The translations under genes and the position numbers were made by a program. From Verrucomicrobiota bacterium (lineage in GTDB: Bacteria; Verrucomicrobiota; Verrucomicrobiia; Verrucomicrobiales; DEV007), in NCBI GenBank assembly GCA_018970725.1, contig JAGWVU010000022.1, positions 1 through 64,000 on the forward strand: a stretch of 64,000 nt of DNA, given 5' to 3'. The number at the start of each line of letters is the position of its first letter. The first letter of the stretch is position 1. The notes beneath the pieces are model-generated. The model was given only the letters and a program-made list of their open reading frames with translations. It made no database searches and was not told the origin of the DNA. Shown piece after piece: positions 48,920 to 57,904 of the stretch.

Positions 48920-50362
48920 ATGAAACCCATCTTCACCGCCTCTCTTCTCGCCCTGACACTGGCCCTGCCGGCCCCGGTCAAAGCCCGGACGTGGACCCAA
49001 TCGGCCACCAACCGCACGCTCGAAGCCGAACTGGTGAAGGTCACAGGCAACAAGGCCCTCCTCAAGCTCGCCTCCGGGCAAGTGGCCGAAGTGCCCATCC
49101 AAAGCTTGAGCGCGGACGACCAGGCCTTCCTCCTGACCCAGACCCATCGCGGCACAACGGGAGCAGGCGCCGCTTCCTGGCCCCAGTGGCGCGGCCCGAT
49201 GCAAAACGACATCTCCCCGGACCAGGGCCTGCTCAAGGAATGGCCCCAGGACGGCCCGAAGAAACTCTGGACGTTCGAGAACGCCGGCATGGGGTATTCG
49301 GGCTTCAGCATTGTCGATGGCACCCTTTTCACCCTGGGCACCCGCGGCCCCGACCTCCACGTGATGGCCATCAACACCAACGATGGCAAGGAAATCTGGT
49401 CGCGCAAAGCCGGGAACGACGAACAAAAAGGTTACAGCACGGGATGGGGTCATGGCCCCCGGAGCACCCCGACCTTCAGCGAGGGCAAACTTTACGTCCT
49501 CGGTCCCCAGGGCTCGCTCGACTGCCTTGACGCTGCCAAAGGAACCGTCCTTTGGTCCAAGGATCTCGTCAAAGATTTCGGCGGCAAGGCCGGCGGATGG
49601 GGATTCTCCGAGTCGCCGCTGGTGGATGGAAATCGCTTGGTCGTGGCCCCGGGCGGCCAGACCCCCATCGTGGCCCTCGACAAAAAAACCGGCGAGGTGA
49701 TCTGGAAATCGGCCATCGACGGCGCGGGCCCGGCCGAATACGCCACGGTCCTCGCGACCGAGTTGGATGGCGTGCGGCAGTATATCAAACTCTTCCAGAC
49801 CCTTCTCGTCGGAGTCAATGCGGAGACCGGAGCGGTCATCTGGCGTTCCCCGTGGACGCGGGGCAAAACCGCGGTGATCCCGACGCCCGTCATCGAGGGC
49901 AACCAGGTTTACATCACGTCCGGTTACGGTGCCGGTTCAAAGATGGTCGAGGTGAAGGGCGGCACCGCCACGGATCTCTGGGACAACACCGAGATGAAGA
50001 ATCACCACGGCGGGGTCATCAAAATTGGAGATCATCTCTACGGATTTTCCGATGGCGGAGGGCTCGTCTGCCAATCCTGGGCCACTGGCAGCATGGTGTG
50101 GAACGAGAAGAACCAATTCATCCAGAAAGGAGCCGTCCACTTCGCCGATGGGATGCTCTACTGCCTCAATGAGGCTGACGGCGTCGTCACCCTCGTCGAA
50201 GCTTCCCCCAAAGGCTACAGCGCCAAGGGCCAGTTTAAGCTCGATCCCCAGAGCCCCAACCGCCACCCGCAAGGGAAGGTCTGGACCCATCCGTTGGTCC
50301 TAAATGGCAAGCTCTTCTTGCGCGATCAGGAGTTCATCTCCTGCTTCGACGTCAAGGGTTGA
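48920..50362 (+). CDS. Secreted SHD1 plus PQQ-like beta-propeller protein
   Basis: A 480-residue protein starting at ATG 48920 with a signal peptide (ASLLALTLALPAPVKA). An SHD1-like module (RTLEAELVKVTGNKALLKLASGQVAEVPIQSLSADDQAFL) is followed by a propeller: WPQWRGPMQND, then repeated blades such as LYVLGPQGSLDCLDAAKGTVLWS and TPIVALDKKTGEVIWKSAIDG. No catalytic PQQ-enzyme residues were identified. These outer-membrane or periplasmic propellers are common in Verrucomicrobiota. It precedes the minus-strand exopolysaccharide cluster, and its stop is 21 bases from the O-antigen ligase stop. Confidence 0.85.
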   Translation: MKPIFTASLLALTLALPAPVKARTWTQSATNRTLEAELVKVTGNKALLKLASGQVAEVPIQSLSADDQAFLLTQTHRGTTGAGAASWPQWRGPMQNDISPDQGLLKEWPQDGPKKLWTFENAGMGYSGFSIVDGTLFTLGTRGPDLHVMAINTNDGKEIWSRKAGNDEQKGYSTGWGHGPRSTPTFSEGKLYVLGPQGSLDCLDAAKGTVLWSKDLVKDFGGKAGGWGFSESPLVDGNRLVVAPGGQTPIVALDKKTGEVIWKSAIDGAGPAEYATVLATELDGVRQYIKLFQTLLVGVNAETGAVIWRSPWTRGKTAVIPTPVIEGNQVYITSGYGAGSKMVEVKGGTATDLWDNTEMKNHHGGVIKIGDHLYGFSDGGGLVCQSWATGSMVWNEKNQFIQKGAVHFADGMLYCLNEADGVVTLVEASPKGYSAKGQFKLDPQSPNRHPQGKVWTHPLVLNGKLFLRDQEFISCFDVKG

Positions 50363-50383
50363 CGCTTTGAGAGACTGCTCTGA

Positions 50384-51703
50384 TCACGCCTGCCGCGCTT
50401 CTTCGGAAGAGCGGGAGCGCCATAGCATCGCAAGGTAGACCGCCGCGTAAGCGCGCAGCGAGCCACACTGCATGGGAAAATCGATCAGGGCGTGCACCCC
50501 CAGAATGGTCAAGGCGACGAGGGCCGCCCCGCTCGAAAGTTCTTCCGGTCTTCTCCACTGATCCCGGCAGCCCTTGAGAAAACCGCCGCCGACCATGGCG
50601 AACCAGAGCAGCGAGCCGGGAAGTCCCCACTCCACGGTGGTCTGGAGATAATCCTGGTGCGCATGGGAAAACAAACCCGGCATCCGGTTCCCCAGATGCC
50701 CGGTGAAAAACGGAAAGACAATGTGGAAGGTCCCTGCCCCGGTCCCCCACCACGGATAAACCCGGATGATCGAGAGCGCGACCTCGTAGAGAATCGGCCG
50801 CCCGCCCATTCCCATCTGGAGCACCTCATCCCACCGACGCGCCGATACCGCTGCCAAAGGAAACGCAAAGGTCACCACGCCTCCCAACAAAAGAAGCCCG
50901 ATGACCACCAAAACCAACGGGGGAACGCGCGCCTCCCGGGGCGGCATCCCCTTGCGCAAGACGATCAAGGCGAAAATCAACCCGGGCAGCGCCATGAGGT
51001 GGCCGAATTTGGAGATGTTCACGAACAGGGCCACAAACGTGAGGAGGAATCCGTTGATCCACACGGCCCGGGCCAACGGTTGGCAGCCATACATCGAGCG
51101 GATCACGAAAACGAGGGAGGCAGGCCAGCACAGGTTCAGGAATGCGGCCGCGTGGGCGTGATACACATAGGTGCCAAAAAACGTGTTGCAGGGGCTGTTG
51201 GTGAACGGGATCACCCCGACCCCCAGAAATTTCAAGGCAATGCCGAAGACGGAAAGGCTGATGCCGAACACTGAAATCGCGCCCAGGAGAAACCATCGCG
51301 CGGCACGATCTCTCGTCAGGTCGATCAAGCCGGCGAATCCGATCCCCAACGCTCCCCAGTGGATCAAGGCGACGATCGTCGTCCAGCGATCCATCGTTCC
51401 CGGCAGCCGGGGCCGGAAACCCTCCAGCAGCCTGATATCGCGCGTGACCGGATCGTAATCATGGCTCGGATTCAGCGTCTGAGCCACCCCGAGCCCGAGG
51501 AGCAGGAGCATCGCCACCAACGGGAACCAGGGTAGATGCAGTTTTTCTCCGGCGGAGAGACGCCTTCTGAAATGCAAGAGGGCCCCGAGAACCAAGCCCC
51601 CGTCGAGGATATACCAGGCAGGATCGGTCACACATCCGTGGGCAAAGGCGGAGTAGCCCAGAACCAACGCGAAACAGTAGACCGCGATCTGGCGTGGAAA
51701 CAT
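50384..51703 (-). CDS. O-antigen ligase/Wzy-family polymerase
   Basis: A 439-residue integral membrane protein with about ten to twelve helices. FSHAHQDYLQTTVEWGLPGSLLWF matches the Wzy_C motif (H-x-D/N-x-Y-L...E-x-G), and a periplasmic loop around YHAHAAAFLNLCW precedes it. Such proteins polymerise or ligate lipid-linked glycans outside the inner membrane. It is the last gene of the export half of the cluster, 55 bases after the BY-kinase. Confidence 0.82.
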   Translation of the reverse strand: MFPRQIAVYCFALVLGYSAFAHGCVTDPAWYILDGGLVLGALLHFRRRLSAGEKLHLPWFPLVAMLLLLGLGVAQTLNPSHDYDPVTRDIRLLEGFRPRLPGTMDRWTTIVALIHWGALGIGFAGLIDLTRDRAARWFLLGAISVFGISLSVFGIALKFLGVGVIPFTNSPCNTFFGTYVYHAHAAAFLNLCWPASLVFVIRSMYGCQPLARAVWINGFLLTFVALFVNISKFGHLMALPGLIFALIVLRKGMPPREARVPPLVLVVIGLLLLGGVVTFAFPLAAVSARRWDEVLQMGMGGRPILYEVALSIIRVYPWWGTGAGTFHIVFPFFTGHLGNRMPGLFSHAHQDYLQTTVEWGLPGSLLWFAMVGGGFLKGCRDQWRRPEELSSGAALVALTILGVHALIDFPMQCGSLRAYAAVYLAMLWRSRSSEEARQA

Positions 51704-51758
51704 GGCGCGGGGAGATGTTCAGAGCGCTGGCGCTTCCGGGCGGTCCCGGAACCTCGCT

Positions 51759-53957
51759 TCATCTGGAATCGCCACTGGCGTAGCCATCGATCGCTCCGCC
51801 TCCGTGATACCCGTAGTAATACCCGTAGGCGCCCCGTCCCGCGACCCGCGGGAGTTGGTTGGCCACGATGCCGACGGGTTCCGCATGATTGGCCCGCAGC
51901 GTCTTCATCGCCCGGAAAAGGGCCTTGCGCGGGGTTTTCCCCATCCGGTAAACCATGATCACGCTTTGCGCCCGCTTCGCGATGGGCAGGGTGTCGCTCA
52001 CCGGCACCAGCGGCGCGGTATCGAACACGACCCGGTCGAAATCCTTGGAGAGTTCCGCCAGAAATGCCGCCAGATGGCGGCCACCCAACAATTCGGCGGG
52101 GTTGGCCGACTTGCCACCACTGGGGATGAACCAGAGATTCTCCACTTCGGTTTGGTGAATCACCTCGGCCAGCGAGTTGGTCTTGGACAACAGGTTGGTG
52201 ACCCCCGGAGCGTCCCGGCTCAGATTGAAGGTCGAGTGGAGGACTCCCTTGCGCAAATCGGCATCGACCAAGACCGTGCGTTCCCCCTGCTGGGCGAAAC
52301 CGACGGCGAGGTTGGCGGAAATCCAGCTTTTCCCCTCGCCGGGCAGGGAACTGGTGATGACGAAGATGCGGCGTTCCTCGGAATCCCCGAGCAAGGTCAA
52401 TCCGGTCCGCAAGGTCCGGATCGCTTCCGCGGCGTGCGGGTCTTTCCGGGTGAGGAGCACCAACTCGCGTTTCACCCCGTCTCCTCTCAAGGTCGACGAG
52501 GGCACGGCGCCGATCACCGGCAGTCTGGCGTCCCGCTCCAATTCACCGACCGTCCGGATGCTGGGATCGAGGAAGCCGATCAGAAAGATGCAGGCGATGC
52601 CCAACAGGAAGCCACCGCCGGCGAAGCGTCCCACGACATCGTTCAAAGACGGCGCGATGGGAGCGCCGGGCAAGGTCGGGGGTTGGATGATGTCGAATTG
52701 TCTCGTGGCGATGCCCCGGGTGACGTCCGCCTCCTTGAGCTTGGTGTTGAGGTTCTCGAGAATCCCCTGCTCGGTCTCGAGCGCCTTGCTCAGAATGCTG
52801 GCCCGGGATGCGACCGTGCGGAGCTGCGCGGCGGTCAACGCCTCGCCTTCCAAGCCGGCCAGGGCGGCGGCGTTCTCCTGCCAAAACTTCTGCTCCTCGG
52901 CGGAGCCGCTGATCACTTGGGCGAGTTCTTCGGAAAATCTTTTCCGAAGCAGCGACAGGAGTTCCTTGGCTTCGATCAGATCGGGCCATTTGGGCAGGTA
53001 GCGTTTCTCCATCTCGATGATCGAGATCCGGGTGGTCTCGATCCGTTTGCTCAGATCGACGCATCCCTGGTAACGGGCCAGCGAACTCTCGACCTTGAAG
53101 ACCCCCTCCTGCAGCTCCCGGCATTTCTCGACGATGTAGTTGAGGGTGTTCTCCTCCGATCCGGCGATGCTTTCGGCGGTGAGCTTCTCATACTCGGTGA
53201 GCAGGGAGGCAAGAACGTCCCGGGCGACCTCCGGATTGGTGTGCGTGGCGAAAATATCCACCAAATTTGTGTTCTCGCGGACACTGACGCTGACCCAACC
53301 CGCCATCATGCCCGCCAAGGCTCCGGCGGAGACTTCCGGTTTTGCTCCGGCGGAGACTTCCGGTTTTGCTCCGGCGGAGACTTCCGGTTTTGCTCCGGCG
53401 GAGACTTCCGGTTTTGCTCCGGCCGCCGGCCCCGTCTTCTTCGCCAGAAACGGCTCCCACGGCAAAACATAGCGGCGGCTCAGCGGCAACACCTCCGGGC
53501 GATTGGCAAAGAGCGGGTTTGCCGCCACGTTCTGATAAATCCGGGGCATCCTCAGTTTCTCCAAGGTGGCCTGCAATTCGGCCGGCACTCCGAGGCGGAT
53601 CCGCTCCTCTTCCGCCACATCCGCCGCCTCCTGCTTGACCCGCGCGATTTGGATCGAGGTCCAGGATTGGTAGGTTTTCGGCGTGATTGTGAACAGGTAG
53701 AATCCGTAGAAGGTCCCGGTCACGGTCGTCAACACCGCGATCCAGGCGTAGCGCTTCAACCAGTTCAGGTAGTCTGCGAAAGTCTTGGACGCGATCGATG
53801 AGTTTTCACCGCCATCCATGCCGGCATACCCGCCTCCGTAGCCATAGTCGGATCCGCCTCCCATGGAAGAGGACGGCCCCGCCTGCAGATCGGCGTGGGG
53901 TTCCACCACGGACGCCTCACGCCGGGGTCGATTGGATGGAGGCTCGGGCGAGTGCAT
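51759..53957 (-). CDS. Polysaccharide co-polymerase with BY-kinase domain (Wzc/CapB type)
   Basis: A 732-residue Wzz-type protein. A Gly/Tyr-rich N-terminus (DYGYGGGYAGMDGG) precedes helix 1 (AWIAVLTTVTGTFYGFYLF); a periplasmic coiled-coil region and helix 2 (GGGFLLGIACIFLIGFLDPS) follow. The cytoplasmic BY-kinase has Walker A SSLPGEGKSWISANLA, Walker A' VLVDADLRKGVL and Walker B FDRVVFDTAPL, and a Tyr-rich tail (GAYGYYYGYHGG), the autophosphorylation cluster. The periplasmic segment contains four copies of AGAKPEVS. Together with Wza it controls chain length and export. ATG 53957 lies 2 bases after the Wza stop; a TTG at 53963 is an alternative. Confidence 0.92.
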   Translation of the reverse strand: MHSPEPPSNRPRREASVVEPHADLQAGPSSSMGGGSDYGYGGGYAGMDGGENSSIASKTFADYLNWLKRYAWIAVLTTVTGTFYGFYLFTITPKTYQSWTSIQIARVKQEAADVAEEERIRLGVPAELQATLEKLRMPRIYQNVAANPLFANRPEVLPLSRRYVLPWEPFLAKKTGPAAGAKPEVSAGAKPEVSAGAKPEVSAGAKPEVSAGALAGMMAGWVSVSVRENTNLVDIFATHTNPEVARDVLASLLTEYEKLTAESIAGSEENTLNYIVEKCRELQEGVFKVESSLARYQGCVDLSKRIETTRISIIEMEKRYLPKWPDLIEAKELLSLLRKRFSEELAQVISGSAEEQKFWQENAAALAGLEGEALTAAQLRTVASRASILSKALETEQGILENLNTKLKEADVTRGIATRQFDIIQPPTLPGAPIAPSLNDVVGRFAGGGFLLGIACIFLIGFLDPSIRTVGELERDARLPVIGAVPSSTLRGDGVKRELVLLTRKDPHAAEAIRTLRTGLTLLGDSEERRIFVITSSLPGEGKSWISANLAVGFAQQGERTVLVDADLRKGVLHSTFNLSRDAPGVTNLLSKTNSLAEVIHQTEVENLWFIPSGGKSANPAELLGGRHLAAFLAELSKDFDRVVFDTAPLVPVSDTLPIAKRAQSVIMVYRMGKTPRKALFRAMKTLRANHAEPVGIVANQLPRVAGRGAYGYYYGYHGGGAIDGYASGDSR
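53320..53415. repeat. Four perfect 24-bp tandem repeats inside the BY-kinase gene
   Basis: Four exact copies of GCTCCGGCGGAGACTTCCGG plus TTTT (24 bases each), followed by the first seven bases of a fifth. They encode the four AGAKPEVS units on the minus strand. In-frame copy changes would alter the linker length without disrupting the protein. Confidence 0.95.
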
Positions 53958-53959
53958 GA

Positions 53960-54829
53960 TCAAAAAATACTTTCCGGGACAAAAACGGTATCTCCGCCCT
54001 TGAGGACGGGCGAGGGGATTTCACCTTTCTGAATCCGATCGACGTTGATCACCGCCGGCGCTTCCCCCTCGCGGCGGATCGTCACCTTGGATCCCCGGGC
54101 GGTCGGGGTCATGCCGCCGGCCAAGGCGATGGCGGTCAACAAATCAAGGTCCCGACCGGCGGGCATTTCCATGGCCCCGGGCCGGGCCACCTGCCCCAGC
54201 ACGGTCACCAAAGGCCGCGCCGTCCCCAACGCGAGCACCGGGGGGACGATCACCGAGTCGTCCCGGCGCAACACGAAACCCTTGTCCCCCGGCATGGTCA
54301 CCCGCAGGGACTCAATGTCATCCCCGTTGCGCCGCTTGATCTCGATCGCCATCAGATTCGAGTTTTCCGTGGGCCCTCCGGCCACCAGCAAGGCCGTGCC
54401 CAACTCCACCCGCTCCTCGGCTTCAAAGGGGAAGCGCCCCGGAGAACGGACCTCCCCAAGCACGCTGATCTGGATCGCCCCCTTGCCCACCATGTCGATC
54501 GACACCTGAGCGTCCCTCACGTAGTCCTTTTCCAGGAGCGATTCAATCTCCTTGGAGACTTCTTCCGGGCTTCGTCCGCTCACCGAGATCTTGCCGAGCA
54601 GAGGGTAGTTGATGGTGCCTTGCTCGTTGACCTTGAATTCACCGGTCAATTCGGGTTCCCGGAAAACCATCACCGTGATGGCATCCCCGGGCCCGAGCTT
54701 GCGAGCCGCCGCGGTCGGTTTCTTGGCCGGCTCCTGGGCCCCTGCCCCGCCGGAGATCATTGCCGCCAGCGCACAAAGAAGAAGCGCCCCGGCTCCACGC
54801 GTTTTGAGTTTCCACGGTGTCATTCTCAT
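53960..54829 (-). CDS. Polysaccharide export protein (Wza/GumB family, SLBB)
   Basis: A 289-residue protein with a signal peptide (GALLLCALAAMISGGAGAQ). The poly_export domain begins at KLGPGDAITVMVFREPELTGEFKVNEQGTINYPLLGKI, with SLBB-like domains after it (ISVLGEVRSPGRFPF; VTVLGQVARPGAMEMPAGRDLDLLTAIALAGG). It forms the outer-membrane channel for capsule or exopolysaccharide with Wzc. The signal peptide lacks an obvious lipobox Cys, which is unusual for Wza (normally a lipoprotein). ATG 54829 or 54823 are equally good starts. The BY-kinase follows by 2 bases. Confidence 0.9.
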   Translation of the reverse strand: MRMTPWKLKTRGAGALLLCALAAMISGGAGAQEPAKKPTAAARKLGPGDAITVMVFREPELTGEFKVNEQGTINYPLLGKISVSGRSPEEVSKEIESLLEKDYVRDAQVSIDMVGKGAIQISVLGEVRSPGRFPFEAEERVELGTALLVAGGPTENSNLMAIEIKRRNGDDIESLRVTMPGDKGFVLRRDDSVIVPPVLALGTARPLVTVLGQVARPGAMEMPAGRDLDLLTAIALAGGMTPTARGSKVTIRREGEAPAVINVDRIQKGEIPSPVLKGGDTVFVPESIF

Positions 54830-55022
54830 TCCATCCAAGAGTCCTTCCGCAAGGCACCACGGCTTGACATTCCAATCGCCGCTCCCCAGCCCCGCTTCTG
54901 CCCACCGTTTGACGGCGGCCCTTACAATCGTCATCAGCGAAACGGATGGCAAACCCAAAAAAGCCTTCGTCGTGGCCGATTTTCCGGACATGGATCGCTT
55001 CCCTACAGCCCCCAGACCACAT

Positions 55023-55514
55023 TCAGGGCGCAAAACGGGAGATCTCCGGACCGGTCAAATTCGCCGGGTTACGAAGATTGAGGGCGTTCAGCACGCTTGG
55101 CTGCGGACTCTGGAAGGAATTGTAAACCCGCTGATAGTTTTGGGGCAAGGCGGGAATCGCCGTTTGCACAAAGTCAGGCATTTCCGTGGTCAGGGAAATG
55201 GAGTTGGTCGTGACCACCACCCCGGAAGTGAAGGAAAACTCCACCCGGTAATTCCCCAACGGTAGGCCCGGGAACGAATAGTTTCCGTCCGCGTCCGTCA
55301 TCACCTCCGCCTTGAGGACCCACTCCCCGTCTTCAAATGCGTAGAGTTTGACCGTCTGCCCCTCGGAACCGCCCTCCTCGTCAGTGCGCTCGGCATCCGC
55401 ATCCGAATCCTCGAAAACATTGCCGCTGATGGACGCGGCTTCGGCTTTCTGCACGCCCGGCGCAAGAACGAAGAGGAGACCGATCAGAGCAAGGAGAGAA
55501 ACGGACGGGTTCAT
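55023..55514 (-). CDS. Secreted SdrD-B-like domain protein
   Basis: The 163-residue product has a signal peptide (LLALIGLLFVLAPGVQKAEA) and a single SdrD B-like / carboxypeptidase-regulatory domain: ISGNVFEDSDADAERTDEEGG carries the Asp-rich Ca-binding-like loop, then VMTDADGNYSFPGLPLGNYRVEFSF. A short Asn/Pro-rich tail follows (PQNYQRVYNSFQSPQPSVLNALNLRNP). It lies in the exopolysaccharide operon between the beta-barrel and Wza genes and may act at the cell surface or with the exported glycan; exact role unknown. Confidence 0.75.
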   Translation of the reverse strand: MNPSVSLLALIGLLFVLAPGVQKAEAASISGNVFEDSDADAERTDEEGGSEGQTVKLYAFEDGEWVLKAEVMTDADGNYSFPGLPLGNYRVEFSFTSGVVVTTNSISLTTEMPDFVQTAIPALPQNYQRVYNSFQSPQPSVLNALNLRNPANLTGPEISRFAP

Positions 55515-55544
55515 GGCGCGATTTCCGGAAAATCCTGACAGATC

Positions 55545-57014
55545 CTAATAGGTCACCCCGAACCTGACTCCAGTGAAGTGGTCTTGGAACTGGTTCACCT
55601 GGTTGGTGGAGTCGTTGGTGGTGTAGTAATAGAAGGTGGTGATGTCCCCGTCCAAAAAGCGGGTCACCGGCACGGTCTTGGACAGGGAACTGCCGAAAAG
55701 CCAGTAATCGTCCGCCCGGGTGCTGACCAAGTTCTGGACCGTGGAGAAGTAGTCCGCGTGCTCGTAATTCCCCTCCAAACGAAGACGCAACTCCCACCAG
55801 GGAAGTCCATAAGTGAAGGAACTCCGCAACCCGGCCCGGTTGAAGTTTTCAAAGCCACTGACCACCGACGGGCTGAAGTCCTTGTAGACACTCATTTGCA
55901 GCGCTGTCTTGGGGGACGGACTCCACTTCGATCCCAACTCATACACGAAAGACCCGGTCGAACCGATCGAACCCACCCCGTCAAAATTGCGGAGGTCATA
56001 GCCTATCCGGGAAAAAACCTGAGTCTTCCGGCTGAAGGTGTAATTCGTGCGAATCGACGGCTGCACGTAGGTTTGATCGAAGTTGTTGGCCGTGTTGAAC
56101 TGTCCGGCCCGCAACCCGAGACCGAAATCCGTTTTCGGAGCGAACCCCGGGCGGTAAAACCAGGCGACATCGGTCAACAGCCCCTCGCTGTCGTTCAACC
56201 CGGTTCCTTGGGCGAAATCGCGGTTGTCGATGGTGTAGGATCCGGTGAGGTAGCCGTGCGCCAACTGCCTTTGACCCGAAAGCGTGATGTTGTAGTCCCG
56301 GCTCTGGGCCCGCCTTTGCTCCCGTTGCGTGTCCGAGTAATCCACGACGTTCCCCTGGTTGGCCCGGAACATCGAAGAGACCCTGACATTCGTCTTGGCT
56401 CCCCGCATTCCCACATAGGCGTTCAACATCGGTTCCGTATTGTTCCGACCGCCACTCGCCCGCCGCGTGTCATACTGGAAGACGCTCCCGAGGAGGTCCA
56501 CTCCATAGTAGAGGCCCAGAGCGGACTCATCCCCCACATCGAGACTGAGACCGACCGAAGCCCAACTCACCCAACCGCCCACCTCGTTGTCGGACTTCAA
56601 AAGCGTGTTGCTCGAATAGCCCATGCTCCCGTTCACCCAGACATCGAGACGAACCCGGTCGTTGACTTCATGAACCACTTCCGCCAGATCGAGACCGCCT
56701 GCATCCAACGAAGGGTCCTCAATCACGAGGCTATCCTCCGTCCGAAAGGCGCTCGGGTCCGCGGGGGCCACGTAACCGGGACGGGCGTCCCCGGCCCCAA
56801 CCACGGAAGGAAGCGCCTCAGCGGGTTTCAAAAGCTCGGGTGCGGTCGAGGGATTTTGTGCACAAGCCGCGCCGCTCCCCTCGATGAGCCTTCCGACAAA
56901 CTGCTTCGCGGACGACGGGGCCCCGGCTCTTGCGTTTCCGCCGGCCAGAATGACGGCAATGGCGAAAGACATTACCGCCGGCACGGCGACCGCTTTGGAA
57001 TGGAAAGACTTCAT
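55545..57014 (-). CDS. Outer-membrane beta-barrel protein of the exopolysaccharide locus
   Basis: A 489-residue protein with a signal peptide (AVPAVMSFAIAVILAGGNARA). About 110 residues of periplasmic linker precede a barrel of alternating amphipathic strands rich in Tyr, Gly and Asn (VWVNGSMGYSSNTLL, ALGLYYGVDLLGSVFQY, TNYTFSRKTQVFSRIGYDL) ending with an aromatic C-terminal residue (FGVTY), the outer-membrane barrel signal. Genes like this accompany exopolysaccharide clusters of PEP-CTERM/EpsL type and may be the outer porin. It is the first gene after an inverted-repeat operator and 31 bases from the SdrD-B gene. Confidence 0.8.
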   Translation of the reverse strand: MKSFHSKAVAVPAVMSFAIAVILAGGNARAGAPSSAKQFVGRLIEGSGAACAQNPSTAPELLKPAEALPSVVGAGDARPGYVAPADPSAFRTEDSLVIEDPSLDAGGLDLAEVVHEVNDRVRLDVWVNGSMGYSSNTLLKSDNEVGGWVSWASVGLSLDVGDESALGLYYGVDLLGSVFQYDTRRASGGRNNTEPMLNAYVGMRGAKTNVRVSSMFRANQGNVVDYSDTQREQRRAQSRDYNITLSGQRQLAHGYLTGSYTIDNRDFAQGTGLNDSEGLLTDVAWFYRPGFAPKTDFGLGLRAGQFNTANNFDQTYVQPSIRTNYTFSRKTQVFSRIGYDLRNFDGVGSIGSTGSFVYELGSKWSPSPKTALQMSVYKDFSPSVVSGFENFNRAGLRSSFTYGLPWWELRLRLEGNYEHADYFSTVQNLVSTRADDYWLFGSSLSKTVPVTRFLDGDITTFYYYTTNDSTNQVNQFQDHFTGVRFGVTY

Positions 57015-57046
57015 CGAAGAAAACGGATCGATTGATCAGGCCTTGA

Positions 57047-57076
57047 TTTTTAGAATATCTTAAGTTATTCTAAAAA
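57047..57076. promoter_or_regulatory. Perfect 11-bp inverted repeat upstream of the export operon
   Basis: TTTTTAGAATA (57047-57057), spacer TCTTAAGT, TATTCTAAAAA (57066-57076). It lies 33-62 bases upstream of the beta-barrel start on the minus strand and looks like an operator for a dimeric regulator, or a promoter element of the AT-rich leader. Confidence 0.6.
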
Positions 57077-57109
57077 TACCTTAGGCCAACCCCAGCATTG
57101 CGCTTGGAA

Positions 57110-57139
57110 GTCTCCGCGCAAAGCAAAAAAAGCGGAGAC
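57110..57139. other. Stem-loop in the operon leader
   Basis: GTCTCCGC (57110-57117) pairs perfectly with GCGGAGAC (57132-57139) across a 14-base loop containing seven As. A run of seven Ts follows at 57147-57153. This may be a plus-strand terminator or a leader structure; the direction is unclear because no plus-strand gene precedes it. Confidence 0.4.
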
Positions 57140-57158
57140 TCGATCGTTTTTTTCTAAA

Positions 57159-57185
57159 AGAACCCCTCGCCGGAGACCGGGTTCT
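57159..57185 (-). terminator. Terminator after the metallophosphoesterase gene
   Basis: Minus strand: AGAACCC, 13-base loop, GGGTTCT, followed by TTTAG. The hairpin lies 39 bases after the phosphoesterase stop (57225) and so separates the glycosyltransferase half from the export half of the cluster. Confidence 0.6.
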
Positions 57186-57224
57186 ACCGAACGCGCGCGG
57201 TCCCCTCCCGTTCCATTGCGCCCC

Positions 57225-57884
57225 TCACCCTTCTTCCAGCACGCCCCGCCGGATCTCCCCGGACTCCCGCGCCTGCCAGTAGACTCCGGCGGAGATATCC
57301 AGCGCCGTCAACCAGCCCCCGCCGTAAGCCCAGGTGTCGATGCACGTGAGGTGTCCGTTGCTTTTGGGGACGCCGTCCTTGTGGGCGGAGTGCCCGCAGA
57401 CGACGGTTTTTCCGGAGAGGTGCGGCGGAGCTGAAAAATCGACGCGTTTCCAGTAAAGGTCCGGGTCCGTCTGCTTTTCCATGGGAAGGGCCGGGTTTAC
57501 GGAGGCATGCACGAAGATGTGGGTATCGGTCTCCCACCAAGGGAGCGTGTTTTCGAGAAAAGCGCGGTGTTCCGGCGGGATCGCCTTGCCTCCTTGATAG
57601 GATTCCATGGTGGCCATGCCCCCCACTTCGAGCCAGGGTCTCAAGGCGAAGCGGTCCTTGAGGGCATCCATCATGATGATCTCATGATTGCCGCGCAGGC
57701 AAACCACCTGATGGCTCCGTCCCCAATCGAGGAGCCAATCAATGACTTCTCGCGAATTCGGGCCGCGGTCCACATGATCCCCCAAGGTGACGAGGACATC
57801 GTAATCCGTGAAAGGCACGGCTTGGGCCAAAGCCGTCAAAGCATGAAAACAACCGTGAATATCTCCTACCGCCAGAACGCGCAT
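57225..57884 (-). CDS. Metallophosphoesterase (serine/threonine phosphatase or ApaH-like)
   Basis: This 219-residue calcineurin-like phosphoesterase has all PPP motifs: GDIHGCF (D, H), GDHVDRGPNS (GD-x-VDRG), GNHEIIM (GNHE), FVHASVNPAL (His) and CGHSAHKDGV (GH). It matches bacterial PrpA/ApaH-like enzymes. ATG 57884 is supported by GGGAGGAAGG immediately upstream, one of the few good Shine-Dalgarno sites here. It may dephosphorylate the BY-kinase or a signalling nucleotide. It lies 20 bases after the EpsI-like gene and ends before a terminator. Confidence 0.88.
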   Translation of the reverse strand: MRVLAVGDIHGCFHALTALAQAVPFTDYDVLVTLGDHVDRGPNSREVIDWLLDWGRSHQVVCLRGNHEIIMMDALKDRFALRPWLEVGGMATMESYQGGKAIPPEHRAFLENTLPWWETDTHIFVHASVNPALPMEKQTDPDLYWKRVDFSAPPHLSGKTVVCGHSAHKDGVPKSNGHLTCIDTWAYGGGWLTALDISAGVYWQARESGEIRRGVLEEG

Positions 57885-57904
57885 CCTTCCTCCCTGGTCC
57901 ATCC

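Noticed and set aside
53320-53415. Considered as a CRISPR-like array
   Set aside because: The repeats are tandem without spacers, lie in-frame within a kinase gene, and no cas genes are near.
51702-53801. A 699-codon plus-strand frame opposite the BY-kinase
   Set aside because: The repeated GGDFRFCS in it is the antisense of the AGAKPEVS repeats; the minus strand has intact Walker motifs.
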